Assembly: GCA_910587545.1 (NCBI GenBank)
Contig: CAJUMI010000048.1
Location: forward strand, 1-18,387
Direction: 5' to 3'
DNA length: 18,387 nucleotides
DNA from: an uncultured Muribaculaceae bacterium
Lineage (GTDB): Bacteria > Bacteroidota > Bacteroidia > Bacteroidales > Muribaculaceae
The translations under genes were made by a program, and so were the position numbers. The first letter of the stretch is position 1. Each line of letters starts with the position of its first letter. A model generated the notes under the pieces. The model had not been told where the DNA came from. It saw nothing but the letters and a program-made list of their open reading frames with translations, and made no database searches. Positions 7,411 through 14,556 of this stretch are shown piece after piece.

Positions 7411-8691
7411 TGTGCTCTGCCGCGCCCTTGACGCCAGTATGCGGTGTCCCAGCCTGCAGTACAGACATTTGCGCGGCTCGCAGTAGTTACGCCGGAGTTG
7501 TATCAGAGCCTGAGATGTGAAGGCGTCGCGACAGTCTATCCCTGCCTCGGCAAACATCCTGACAATCGTGTTGGCCTCGGCTTTCAGGCCGTGAAGCAGT
7601 TCGACAGCCGTCTCCATTCTGTCACCGTCGTCAAATGTCAGGCCATAAGCATATAGAACCGGCACAACGACATTGATGATCAGCACTGTGATCGAGTCCT
7701 GGCTCAATGCCCTCACAGAGCCTGCGGTCTCTGATGTGAAATTATATCTGCGCGACCAATAGCCGGTAAGCTCGATGTCGAACAGCCGCCTTGCGTCGGT
7801 CTCGGTTCTGACATTGAAGATATCCGCGGCAATGCCGAACCCGCGGCATATCATAGCCGCCAGAGTGGCGATACGCCTATGGGGAAAATTCTGAGGCCTC
7901 ATCCTCGCCATTCGCCATCCGAGCGACATCGGACGCCGTAGCTGAAACTTTCCGGTCATAAACGCGAACTCCTGCTGCATACGCCCCACATAGAAGGACG
8001 TGTCAGGCGGATTGTCGAGGAAACCGGCCTGACCGAAAAGAGTTCCCTCGACCGTCTCACACGAATCGCGATGCTTCATCAGGCAGTGGAGCGGAGCGGA
8101 GAGCGCAAGCCTCTCGAACGCATCGGCGTTGATGCCGAAACCGAGTCCGCGGGCGAGCATCACGTAAATCACCTCGGTCCAGTTACCGTCAAGCCGCCTG
8201 TAAAGATCTTTGACATGATCGACTTTCTGATAGAGCCGTTCATATGCAAGACTTGACAACCAGTCTGTGACATACAGCGGCGGCAGGTTATGCAGTTCGC
8301 CGCGACACGACGGTTCTTCGCCGTTATTGACAAGCCGGTCATAACTCACGCTGAAATCCGGCGCACACGGCATTACAAGCTGCGCTATCTCGTGGCCATC
8401 GGCGCGCTTCACCTTCATATCGTCCACACCGACAACATGAAGTATTACCGAATCATACGCCATGTCCTTGTCATGGCCATGGCGGTACCAGTCGGAAGCC
8501 TTAACATGTATCTCGACGTTGCCGCACCACATATCGCCGCCGATCTGCAGCTTGGCATTGAAGAAATCAGGGCCTGCATCACTATTGTGGAGACCGGGGT
8601 CAATGACCTGCACCCGACGGCCGTCGACGGTCGTCATATCGCTCTGCAGCCACAGTTTATGCTGCCACACATAGTGCATCAGTTTCTCCAT
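7399..8691 (-). CDS. DUF2851 family protein
   Basis: The start MEKLMHYVWQHKLW, the VQVIDPGLHNSDAGPDFFNA region (about 28-47), and the GNVEIHVKASDWYRHGHD block (about 56-73) are characteristic of this Bacteroidota family. Length is about 430 residues. Many conserved acidic and His residues (PDFF, NVEIH, DWYRHGHD) recall a nuclease-like active site, but no activity is established that I know of. The C-terminus has a cluster of four cysteines (CRDA, CEPRKCLYC), possibly a zinc site. Start choice: a TTG at 8700 is in frame, but the ATG at 8691 gives the usual family N-terminus. An ATG at 8679 is preceded by GGAG at a plausible ribosome-binding distance, so it is an alternative. Its 3' end overlaps the alcohol dehydrogenase gene by 12 bp. 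Confidence 0.88.
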   Translation of the reverse strand: MEKLMHYVWQHKLWLQSDMTTVDGRRVQVIDPGLHNSDAGPDFFNAKLQIGGDMWCGNVEIHVKASDWYRHGHDKDMAYDSVILHVVGVDDMKVKRADGHEIAQLVMPCAPDFSVSYDRLVNNGEEPSCRGELHNLPPLYVTDWLSSLAYERLYQKVDHVKDLYRRLDGNWTEVIYVMLARGLGFGINADAFERLALSAPLHCLMKHRDSCETVEGTLFGQAGFLDNPPDTSFYVGRMQQEFAFMTGKFQLRRPMSLGWRMARMRPQNFPHRRIATLAAMICRGFGIAADIFNVRTETDARRLFDIELTGYWSRRYNFTSETAGSVRALSQDSITVLIINVVVPVLYAYGLTFDDGDRMETAVELLHGLKAEANTIVRMFAEAGIDCRDAFTSQALIQLRRNYCEPRKCLYCRLGHRILASRARQSTSPV

Positions 8692-8697
8692 CGCCGT

Positions 8698-8728
8698 CAA
8701 AAGTAATTAAAATCGGCGGTTACCACAA
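8698..8728 (-). promoter_or_regulatory. Promoter of the DUF2851 gene, nearly leaderless
   Basis: On the minus strand TTG (8726-8728), 20 bp, then TACTTTTG (8698-8705) is a full match to the Bacteroidota consensus. The -7 box ends only six bases before the preferred ATG at 8691, so the message would be leaderless or nearly so if that start is used. With the ATG at 8679 the leader would be roughly 12-15 bases. Confidence 0.6.
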
Positions 8729-8748
8729 AAGATTTACCGGGAAATTGC

Positions 8749-8756
8749 TAATTTTG
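8749..8756 (+). promoter_or_regulatory. -7 box for the Kdo/WaaP-like kinase
   Basis: TAATTTTG fits TAnnTTTG and ends eight bases before the ATG at 8765, so the leader is very short. No TTG is seen at the -33 position. It is divergent from and adjacent to the DUF2851 promoter. Confidence 0.45.
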
Positions 8757-8764
8757 TCTTCGTT

Positions 8765-9526
8765 ATGAAGGTGCAAGTGAAAATCAATCCGGTTTATGAC
8801 GCAATCGCGGAATGGCTCCGCGCCATTCCTGACGTCTTTGCAACATCGGGAGAAACCATCTTCCGCGGCCGCAACGAGATAAAGCGCGTTTTGACTCCCG
8901 ACGGCTCTGTTCTTGCAGTTAAACGCTTCGGCCATCTTCCCTTGTTCAGACGTTTAATCTACTCCACAGTCGAGCGTTCGAAGGCACGACGTGCTTTCGA
9001 CAACGGCAACCGTTTTATCGCTCTCGGCTTCAACACCCCGGAACCTGTCGCTTGTATCGAGATATATCGGCGAGGCATACTCGCCGACGCCTACTTCGTG
9101 TCGCTCCACAGTTCGTTCACGCCCCTGTTTATCCCTCTGGTCAAAGCCGAACGCTTTGACACCTCTCTCGCCGATCAGGTAGCCGCGCTTATGGCAGACC
9201 TTCACTCCAAAGGCGCCGTACACGGCGATCCCAATCTAAACAATATCCTCTATCAGCGTCAACCTGACGGATCTGTCTCAATGTCGCTGATCGACACCAA
9301 CCGCTCGAAATTCGGCCGCATGTCCCGACGCCGATGCCTCAAAAACCTCATGCGCGTCACCCATCGTCGCGACCTCATGAGCCGGATCGCCGGGCGCTAT
9401 GCCACACTCCGCGGCCTCGACCCCGTGCGGACCATCGACTGCATATTCTCCATGCTCGCCCGCTTCGAACGCAACCGCGCACTTCGACATCGCCTGAAAG
9501 CGATTATATTGCGTAAAAACGACTGA
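8765..9526 (+). CDS. Kdo/WaaP-like lipopolysaccharide kinase
   Basis: This 253-residue protein is a small eukaryotic-like kinase fold of the Kdo kinase/WaaP/InaA group. Visible kinase elements are VLAVKRF (Lys53, ATP-binding), HGDPNLNN at 153-160 (catalytic Asp155, Asn160) and SLIDTNR at 174-180 (Asp177 as the metal-binding Asp in place of DFG). Members phosphorylate Kdo or heptose in the LPS inner core at the cytoplasmic face of the inner membrane. The basic C-terminus (many Arg/Lys from about 185) fits membrane association. No signal peptide or membrane segment is seen. It is a single gene, divergent from DUF2851. The exact acceptor sugar is not determined; another small-molecule kinase is possible. 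Confidence 0.82.
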   Translation: MKVQVKINPVYDAIAEWLRAIPDVFATSGETIFRGRNEIKRVLTPDGSVLAVKRFGHLPLFRRLIYSTVERSKARRAFDNGNRFIALGFNTPEPVACIEIYRRGILADAYFVSLHSSFTPLFIPLVKAERFDTSLADQVAALMADLHSKGAVHGDPNLNNILYQRQPDGSVSMSLIDTNRSKFGRMSRRRCLKNLMRVTHRRDLMSRIAGRYATLRGLDPVRTIDCIFSMLARFERNRALRHRLKAIILRKND

Positions 9527-9536
9527 TATGCGAGGC

Positions 9537-9620
9537 TTAAATAATCAGGAAAGAAATCACATACAGCACAACCGAGCCGAACAGATAGCTCCACAGATTA
9601 GCCTTTACACTCGCGGTCAA
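9537..9620 (-). CDS. Possible 27-residue single-span membrane protein
   Basis: A minus-strand frame ends at a TAA at 9537-9539, ten bases from the stop of the convergent kinase gene. From a TTG at 9620 the product is short, with a hydrophobic segment WSYLFGSVVLYVISFLII at its C-terminus. The frame stays open upstream to 9684 with a Lys-rich stretch (FKKKQ) just before the TTG, but there is no ATG or GTG. The A-rich stretch before the TTG could serve for initiation, and a TATCTTTG box lies at 9707-9714. The codons look normal for this genome. It could be a real microprotein, a decayed 3' end of an older gene, or chance. I do not recognise it. Confidence 0.3.
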   Translation of the reverse strand: MTASVKANLWSYLFGSVVLYVISFLII

Positions 9621-9639
9621 TATCTGTTTCTTTTTAAAT

Positions 9640-9660
9640 CTGCCTGACAGACACAGGCAG
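9640..9660. other. Perfect 7-bp inverted repeat (hairpin)
   Basis: CTGCCTG at 9640-9646 and CAGGCAG at 9654-9660 enclose a seven-base loop. On the plus strand it is followed by TTTACAAGG and could weakly terminate the kinase transcript. On the minus strand it is followed by ATTTAAAAAG, which is not a terminator. It lies between the TATCTTTG box and the short frame at 9537-9620. Confidence 0.5.
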
Positions 9661-9706
9661 TTTACAAGGCCCCTCTATCGCAACCGAAAGCAAGACGGCA
9701 TAAATG

Positions 9707-9714
9707 CAAAGATA
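9707..9714 (-). promoter_or_regulatory. Orphan -7 box TATCTTTG
   Basis: The minus strand matches TAnnTTTG exactly in the form seen before psd, pfkA and the GT32-like gene. No clear TTG lies 19-20 bp upstream. It points into the 170-bp stretch holding a hairpin and the short membrane-protein frame, with no ordinary gene behind it. Confidence 0.35.
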
Positions 9715-9754
9715 CCGAACGATACGTTTAACCCTATCATATCTATCCGGTTTT

Positions 9755-10780
9755 TTACCTATACGCTATCTTTTTCGCACTCGAAAGCGCTTCGCTGACA
9801 AAACCGCCTTTCGACAGTTTCTCTGCTACAGCTGCGGCATTGGCGCGCATTTGTTCGTAGCGCGCCGGACTGACACCGGAAAGCACGTCTCCTAACCCGC
9901 GGAGCGACGACACACAGATGCCTATATCAAGTCGGCTGACAATTTCAGCAAGAGCCGCCTTGTCCCAGATTATCACAGGCAGACCGGCGCGCAGATAAAG
10001 CGATGTCTTGTGAGGCGCATTATATTTCAGATACTCGCCGAGCGAACCGGCGCCCTCATAAAGCGAACTCCCGTACCACACGACTCCATAATCGCCCTCC
10101 GCCCCGGCGATAAGAGTGTCAGAATCGACATAACCCATCGCATGAATATTGCCTGTCGCCTTATCCTGGTCAACCCCGCCCCCGTAAAGGACAAGATCAA
10201 CCCCGGGCTCGGTCCGGGCGAGTTCATATATCCAGCCGTTATCCGACTGCGAACAGTTGCCGGCAAACATCAGCCGCGGCCTGTTGCCGGGCTTTTCATG
10301 TTTACGGCGCGGAATGCTGTCGGAAAGATAGTCAAACAGTCCGAGCACGACCATTTCGGCTTTCAGTCCGTGCGCCCTGAGCCAGTCGCGCATCGCCGGC
10401 GAGTGAACAACAACGACCGACGAACGATTGAGGCGCGCAATCTCCTCTTCGACAGTCAGCCTCTTGCGTCTGAAACTGCCGAGGTCATGTATTACTGTCA
10501 CCACCTTGGCTCCGCGTTTCAATGCACGGGCAACAACAAAATCATAATATTTTTTCAAAGGATACTGCACCACAACCATATCGCCCTTGTGGAGACGCAA
10601 AACCCCGAGCATCTCACTGAAAAGAGTCGTAAAATACGCTTTAACCGCATTTTTGCTTCTATTCTGCCTCAAGCCGAGATTCCGGTAGCCCAGTGACGCC
10701 ATAATCGACTCAATGTCGGTCTTGGCCTTGTCTCCTGCGCTTTGAGTATGACGATAATTCTTTGAAATGTAGCACTTCAT
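9755..10780 (-). CDS. Galactofuranosyltransferase-like glycosyltransferase
   Basis: The 341-residue product has a GT-B look. The N-terminal domain has VVVQYPLKKYY near 88-98 and VVTVIHDLGSFRRKR near 113-127. The C-terminal domain has RLMFAGNCSQSDNGW near 188-202 and the sugar-nucleotide site YGVVWYGSS...GEYLKYNAPHKTSLYLRAGLPVI (about 233-275). The YNAPHK...LRAGLPVI pattern is what I know from bacterial beta-1,6-galactofuranosyltransferases (WbbI type). It starts four bases after the stop of glf, which makes UDP-galactofuranose, so context and family agree. It should act in the cytoplasm on a lipid-linked or core oligosaccharide. The acceptor and linkage are not known. Confidence 0.82.
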   Translation of the reverse strand: MKCYISKNYRHTQSAGDKAKTDIESIMASLGYRNLGLRQNRSKNAVKAYFTTLFSEMLGVLRLHKGDMVVVQYPLKKYYDFVVARALKRGAKVVTVIHDLGSFRRKRLTVEEEIARLNRSSVVVVHSPAMRDWLRAHGLKAEMVVLGLFDYLSDSIPRRKHEKPGNRPRLMFAGNCSQSDNGWIYELARTEPGVDLVLYGGGVDQDKATGNIHAMGYVDSDTLIAGAEGDYGVVWYGSSLYEGAGSLGEYLKYNAPHKTSLYLRAGLPVIIWDKAALAEIVSRLDIGICVSSLRGLGDVLSGVSPARYEQMRANAAAVAEKLSKGGFVSEALSSAKKIAYR

Positions 10781-10784
10781 CCTG

Positions 10785-11939
10785 TCAGTTCTTTTGAGGC
10801 GCTATGCGGTCGGCCAGAGCCATAGCCTGAGCGACAACCGGCGCCATGTCGTAATATCTGTACTCGGCGAGTCTGCCGCCGAAGAACACACGGTTCTCTT
10901 CGTCAGCCAAAGCCTTATATCGGCCGTAGAGCCGAGTGTTGCGGTCGTCATTGACCGGATAGAACGGCTCCATGCCTTCGCACCATTCAGCCGGGTATTC
11001 TCGCGTGATCACAGTTCGGCCGTTTCGATAGACATCGTCGCCAAAACATTCGAAATGCTTATGCTCGATCACTCGCGTCCATGCAGGCTCTCGCTCTGTG
11101 TAGTTCACCACTGCCACGCCTTGATAATTGGCCTTGTCAAGCACCTCGTCCTCAAAGCGCAGAGACCTGTATTCAAGACTGCCGAAACAATATCCGTAGT
11201 ATCGGTCGATCTTGCCCGTAAACACCACCTTGTCGGCCACTCTCTCCAGATCCTCTCGATGTTCGAAAAAGTCACATCCCAGCCTGACATCCGACCCCTC
11301 GAGCAATCTGTCTACCAACGGATTGTAGCCTCCGACCGGTATTCCCTGATACTTATCGTTGAAATAATTGTTGTCGAAAGTCAGTCTTACCGGCAAACGC
11401 CTGATGATAAATGCCGGCAGCTCTGTGCAGCGCCGGCCCCACTGCTTCTCGGTATAGCCCTTGATCAACTTTTCGTAGATGTCACGGCCTACAAGCGTCA
11501 GCGCCTGCTCCTCAAGATTTCGCGGCTCGCCGACACCGTTGGCCTTGAGTCTCGAGGCAGCATCCGCCCTCTCCTCCTCGAGTTTAGCCAGAGCCTCGTC
11601 GGGAGACGTGCAACCCCATAGTCCGCAGAAAGTATTCATGTTGAACGGCAGATTATAGACCTTATCGCCATATCGGGCCATCGGGCTGTTTGTAAAACGG
11701 TTGAAATCAACATAACGGCTCACGAATTTCCATACCTCGTCGTCAGACGTATGAAAGATATGCGCTCCGTAGCGGTGGACATTGATCCCGGCTATCTCCT
11801 CGCATCTTATATTTCCGCCTGCGACATCGCGGCGCTCCGCCACAAGACACCGGTAACCGCGGTCAGTGGCGATCCTTGCAAATGTAGCTCCGAACAATCC
11901 TGCTCCCACTATCAGAAAATCATACCGTCGTGTGTCCAT
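10785..11939 (-). CDS. glf: UDP-galactopyranose mutase
   Basis: The 384-residue product has the FAD-binding GAGLFG motif at 12-17 with the dinucleotide Glu further on, RYGAHIFHT at 56-64, GYTEKQWGRR at 161-170, RRLPVRLTFDNNYFNDKYQG from 180, and the C-terminal FAD block FFGGRLAEYRYYDM at 352-365. These are the conserved blocks of bacterial Glf. The flavoenzyme interconverts UDP-galactopyranose and UDP-galactofuranose, supplying the donor for Galf-containing surface glycans. It is the middle gene of a leftward operon: the GT32-like transferase ends nine bases upstream and the putative Galf transferase starts four bases downstream. Confidence 0.96.
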   Translation of the reverse strand: MDTRRYDFLIVGAGLFGATFARIATDRGYRCLVAERRDVAGGNIRCEEIAGINVHRYGAHIFHTSDDEVWKFVSRYVDFNRFTNSPMARYGDKVYNLPFNMNTFCGLWGCTSPDEALAKLEEERADAASRLKANGVGEPRNLEEQALTLVGRDIYEKLIKGYTEKQWGRRCTELPAFIIRRLPVRLTFDNNYFNDKYQGIPVGGYNPLVDRLLEGSDVRLGCDFFEHREDLERVADKVVFTGKIDRYYGYCFGSLEYRSLRFEDEVLDKANYQGVAVVNYTEREPAWTRVIEHKHFECFGDDVYRNGRTVITREYPAEWCEGMEPFYPVNDDRNTRLYGRYKALADEENRVFFGGRLAEYRYYDMAPVVAQAMALADRIAPQKN

Positions 11940-11947
11940 AACTGTTT

Positions 11948-12652
11948 TTATTTCTTTAATAATGCATATTTAAGCACCGAAATCCAATGCTTAACAGCCA
12001 GTTCGATCTTACGTCCGAAACTGCGTTTGCGCCAGCTTCCATAGATCATGTGCATGCCGAACGCCAGATCATGACGACCGCCGTAGCTGCGGCACGGCAA
12101 CAGATTGACCGTCGGATAGACCGACAGATAGCCCTCGATATGCTGTTCAGAATCATCGGCCCTGAGTCCGCGCAGTTCTGCGACCTCTCGCATGCGCAGC
12201 GGCGAGATCGTCTCGTCATTGCTTCCGTCTGACTGCACAAACGTTCGCGACGAATAAAAATCCACCATATCCTTGCAGAACTGATTGCCTTTCTCTCCAA
12301 TAATAAACGCCGCCTGAAGATAGAAATAAGGCGCGACCTCTCTGAACACTACACAACCGTGCTCGGGCACGAATTCGTCGAAACGCCTGTACAGATATAT
12401 ATCCGAATCCATATAGACTCCGCCATAGAGATAGACGGCATAAAACCTCACGGCATCTGCGGCAAAAGCCCATCTGCGACGGTCAAGCGCCTCGTCGACA
12501 TAGCGGCAGTTCAGCGCGCGTGCGGCCGACGCATCCCAGACTTTTATCTCATAGTCAGGCAACAGCCGGCGCCATGTATCCATGCAACGCTTTATCTCTA
12601 CGGGATATTTCTCGCCGCTGAACCAACAGATATGTATTATTTTAGGTATCAT
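11948..12652 (-). CDS. GT32-like glycosyltransferase with DXD motif
   Basis: The 234-residue product starts MIPKIIHICWFSG and has the DXD-containing block FAADAVRFYAVYLYGGVYMDSD (about 63-84, Asp82 and Asp84). This is the pattern of the OCH1/capsular-polysaccharide-synthesis glycosyltransferases that bind nucleotide sugar through a metal. It most likely transfers a hexose (mannose, galactose or glucose) in the same glycan as the glf product. It is the first gene of the glf operon, with a good promoter 40 bp upstream. The C-terminus has a basic, aromatic-rich tail (from about 205) that may contact the membrane. Donor and acceptor are unknown. Confidence 0.88.
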   Translation of the reverse strand: MIPKIIHICWFSGEKYPVEIKRCMDTWRRLLPDYEIKVWDASAARALNCRYVDEALDRRRWAFAADAVRFYAVYLYGGVYMDSDIYLYRRFDEFVPEHGCVVFREVAPYFYLQAAFIIGEKGNQFCKDMVDFYSSRTFVQSDGSNDETISPLRMREVAELRGLRADDSEQHIEGYLSVYPTVNLLPCRSYGGRHDLAFGMHMIYGSWRKRSFGRKIELAVKHWISVLKYALLKK

Positions 12653-12690
12653 TATTCAATATATACGCCTTTAATGACGGTATTCGTCCG

Positions 12691-12721
12691 CAAAGATAGC
12701 GTTTAGTTTAAAAAACCACAA
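12691..12721 (-). promoter_or_regulatory. Promoter of the GT32-glf-Galf transferase operon
   Basis: On the minus strand TTG (12719-12721), 20 bp, then TATCTTTG (12691-12698) matches the Bacteroidota consensus fully. The leader to the ATG at 12652 is about 35 bases. Confidence 0.7.
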
Positions 12722-12760
12722 AATAACAGACCTGTTTTACGTATTTATAAAAATTTAGAC

Positions 12761-12768
12761 TATCTTTG
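12761..12768 (+). promoter_or_regulatory. -7 box of the psd-pssA unit
   Basis: TATCTTTG followed by GCGC matches TAnnTTTG. No TTG is seen 19-20 bp upstream, so the -33 element is weak or absent. The leader to the psd ATG is about 35 bases. It is divergent from the GT32 operon promoter, 39 bp away. Confidence 0.5.
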
Positions 12769-12809
12769 CGCTGTTAACTTTATCAACAAGTATATTACGC
12801 TTTAGCTCA

Positions 12810-13487
12810 ATGAGAGTAAAGATACACCATGAAGGTACCAACATATTAATAGTCACACTCATTTTTATCCTGGCAGCCATTGTACCGCTATGGATCTGGG
12901 TGCGACCGATAGCCTGGCCGGTTGCGTCAACCTTGGTTTTGGGTGTCTTGTATTTTCTGTTGGTAAACTTCTTCAGATCCCCGCGTCGGCTCTTTAAAGG
13001 CGAAGAGACTGATGTGGTCGTCGCAAGCGCCGACGGCAAGGTCGTCGCACTCGAAGAAACTTTCGAGGACGAATATCTCCATGCCCCGGCGATTCAGCTC
13101 TCTGTGTTCATGAGCATACTCAATGTCCATGCCAACTGGTTTCCGGTCAATGGCGAGGTGATATATACAAAGCATCATCCCGGACGATTCATGGCTGCAT
13201 ATCTGCCGAAGTCCAGCACTGAGAACGAACGGTCTACCGTCGTCATACGCACACCCGACGGACAACTCGTCCTCGTAAGACAGATCGCCGGCGCTATGGC
13301 CCGCCGCATTGTCACTTATGCCCGTCCGGGTGATGAAGCATCGATCCATGACCATATGGGCTTCATCAAATTCGGATCGCGTGTCGACATCTATCTGCCT
13401 CTCGGCACTGAGACTCTTGTCAACATCGGCGACACTACCATCGGCGGCGTAACCGAAGTGGGCCGCCTAAAACCTCAGAAACAATGA
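12810..13487 (+). CDS. psd: Phosphatidylserine decarboxylase, short (PSD-A-type) proenzyme
   Basis: The 225-residue product matches the short PSD-A class. A hydrophobic N-terminal region (about 12-52) anchors it to the inner membrane. Core motifs are ASADGKV (72-78), SVFMSILNVHANWFP (98-112) and IKFGSRVDIYLP (186-197). Self-cleavage is expected between Gly189 and Ser190, Ser190 becoming the pyruvoyl cofactor. The enzyme converts phosphatidylserine to phosphatidylethanolamine. The gene ends in an ATGA overlap with pssA, the enzyme that makes its substrate, so the two steps are translationally coupled. Confidence 0.94.
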   Translation: MRVKIHHEGTNILIVTLIFILAAIVPLWIWVRPIAWPVASTLVLGVLYFLLVNFFRSPRRLFKGEETDVVVASADGKVVALEETFEDEYLHAPAIQLSVFMSILNVHANWFPVNGEVIYTKHHPGRFMAAYLPKSSTENERSTVVIRTPDGQLVLVRQIAGAMARRIVTYARPGDEASIHDHMGFIKFGSRVDIYLPLGTETLVNIGDTTIGGVTEVGRLKPQKQ

Positions 13488-14191
13488 TCAGAAAACTCAT
13501 ATCCTGCATCCCCAACACGATCACCTGTCTTAACCTGATATCGGGATGTCTGGCTGTAATGTCCGCCTTCCACTGCGACGAGACCATGTCCGGGCTCAAA
13601 GGAGCCGACTGGACGTGTATCTTCATCGGACTCGCCGCTGTTTTTGATTTTTGCGACGGAGCATCAGCCCGTCTGCTACACGCATACTCAGCCGTAGGAA
13701 AGGAACTCGACTCTCTCGCCGACCTTGTCAGTTTTGGCGTGGCTCCGGCGATGCTGATGTTCAATCTTATGCACCCCGAAAGCCAACACCAATGGCTCAC
13801 CTATACCGTGCTGCTGATCCCGGCCATGGGCGCGTTAAGACTTGCGAAATTCAATATCGACGACTCCCAGACTACATCATTCAAGGGGCTGCCGATCCCC
13901 GGCAATGCCATTTTCTGGATAGGCATATACGGCTGGATCGCCCGCTACGGCTATCCAGGCACCGCACCCTTGGTCATCCTGATCATCCTAATCTCCCTGT
14001 CAATGGTCTCGCGCATCAACATGTTCTCGCTCAAATTCAAGAACTTTGATCTGAGTGAGAATTTTCGTCGCTACGCCATAATCCTTGCCGCAGTCATATT
14101 TGTTATAATATACGGACTCTCAGGTCTCGCGTGGACTATAATACTCTACATACTCATATCCCTTATGGCCCGCCGCAAAAGTGCCGGATAA
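13484..14191 (+). CDS. pssA: CDP-diacylglycerol-serine O-phosphatidyltransferase
   Basis: The 235-residue polytopic product has the CDP-alcohol phosphotransferase signature D-x2-D-G-x2-A-R-x8-G-x3-D-x3-D: Asp55, Asp58, Gly59, Arg63, Gly72, Asp76 and Asp80, all present. Hydrophobic helices cover about 8-28, 44-57, 82-125 and 140-230. It condenses CDP-diacylglycerol with L-serine to phosphatidylserine in the inner membrane. It shares four bases with psd and precedes DUF4834 by 47 bp. Confidence 0.94.
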   Translation: MIRKLISCIPNTITCLNLISGCLAVMSAFHCDETMSGLKGADWTCIFIGLAAVFDFCDGASARLLHAYSAVGKELDSLADLVSFGVAPAMLMFNLMHPESQHQWLTYTVLLIPAMGALRLAKFNIDDSQTTSFKGLPIPGNAIFWIGIYGWIARYGYPGTAPLVILIILISLSMVSRINMFSLKFKNFDLSENFRRYAIILAAVIFVIIYGLSGLAWTIILYILISLMARRKSAG

Positions 14192-14238
14192 CATTTCGGG
14201 TTTCCCTTCATAAGTCAAAATAATCTTCAATCTTTTTT

Positions 14239-14556
14239 ATGGGAACTTTTCTCTTTCTCCTATTGATATTTTTTGTGGTCATCCCGCTCATAAAAAGCAT
14301 GACCGCCATATACCGCGCCCGCAAGGCCGCGCGGCGATTCTTCGAACAGTTCCGCCAGAGCGCTCCGTCGTCAGGCAACAGCCGCGCGACTCCACCCAAC
14401 GAGCCCCGCAGACAACGCAAAAAAATCAACCCCGACGACGGCGAGTTCGTTCAGTTCGAGGATCTGCCGGCCGACAACTCAGCCGGACATACCTCGGCCT
14501 CGGAGACTGTTATCGAACAACAGGTCGTGGATGTCGAATGGGAGGATCTGAAATGA
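14239..14556 (+). CDS. DUF4834 family small membrane protein
   Basis: The 105-residue product has one N-terminal hydrophobic helix (about 3-20), then a basic juxtamembrane region (AIYRARKAARRFF), a Pro/Arg-rich linker, and an acidic C-terminal tail with DDGEFVQFEDLP and VVDVEWEDLK. The 'GE(F/Y)V-x-FE' block after a single span is typical of Bacteroidota DUF4834. Function is not known. It probably belongs to the psd-pssA transcript (47-bp gap, no clear terminator). It overlaps the next gene by four bases (ATGA), and its last codons contain that gene's ribosome-binding site. Confidence 0.82.
   Translation: MGTFLFLLLIFFVVIPLIKSMTAIYRARKAARRFFEQFRQSAPSSGNSRATPPNEPRRQRKKINPDDGEFVQFEDLPADNSAGHTSASETVIEQQVVDVEWEDLK
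14541..14545 (+). promoter_or_regulatory. Strong Shine-Dalgarno deciding the DUF2461 start
   Basis: GGAGG (preceded by another G) lies seven bases before the ATG at 14553. An in-frame ATG at 14538 lies upstream of this site and lacks one, so 14553 is chosen. Such a clear site is unusual here: most starts in the window have A-rich leaders without one. Confidence 0.6.

Noticed and set aside
9640..9660. Hairpin as the terminator of the kinase gene
   Set aside because: It is 114 bp past the stop and followed by only three T residues, so a strong terminator role is not supported. Kept as an unexplained structure.
10010..11621. Two long plus-strand frames (228 and 275 codons) opposite the Galf transferase and glf
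   Set aside because: The minus-strand products are unmistakable families; the plus frames look like complementary-strand by-products.
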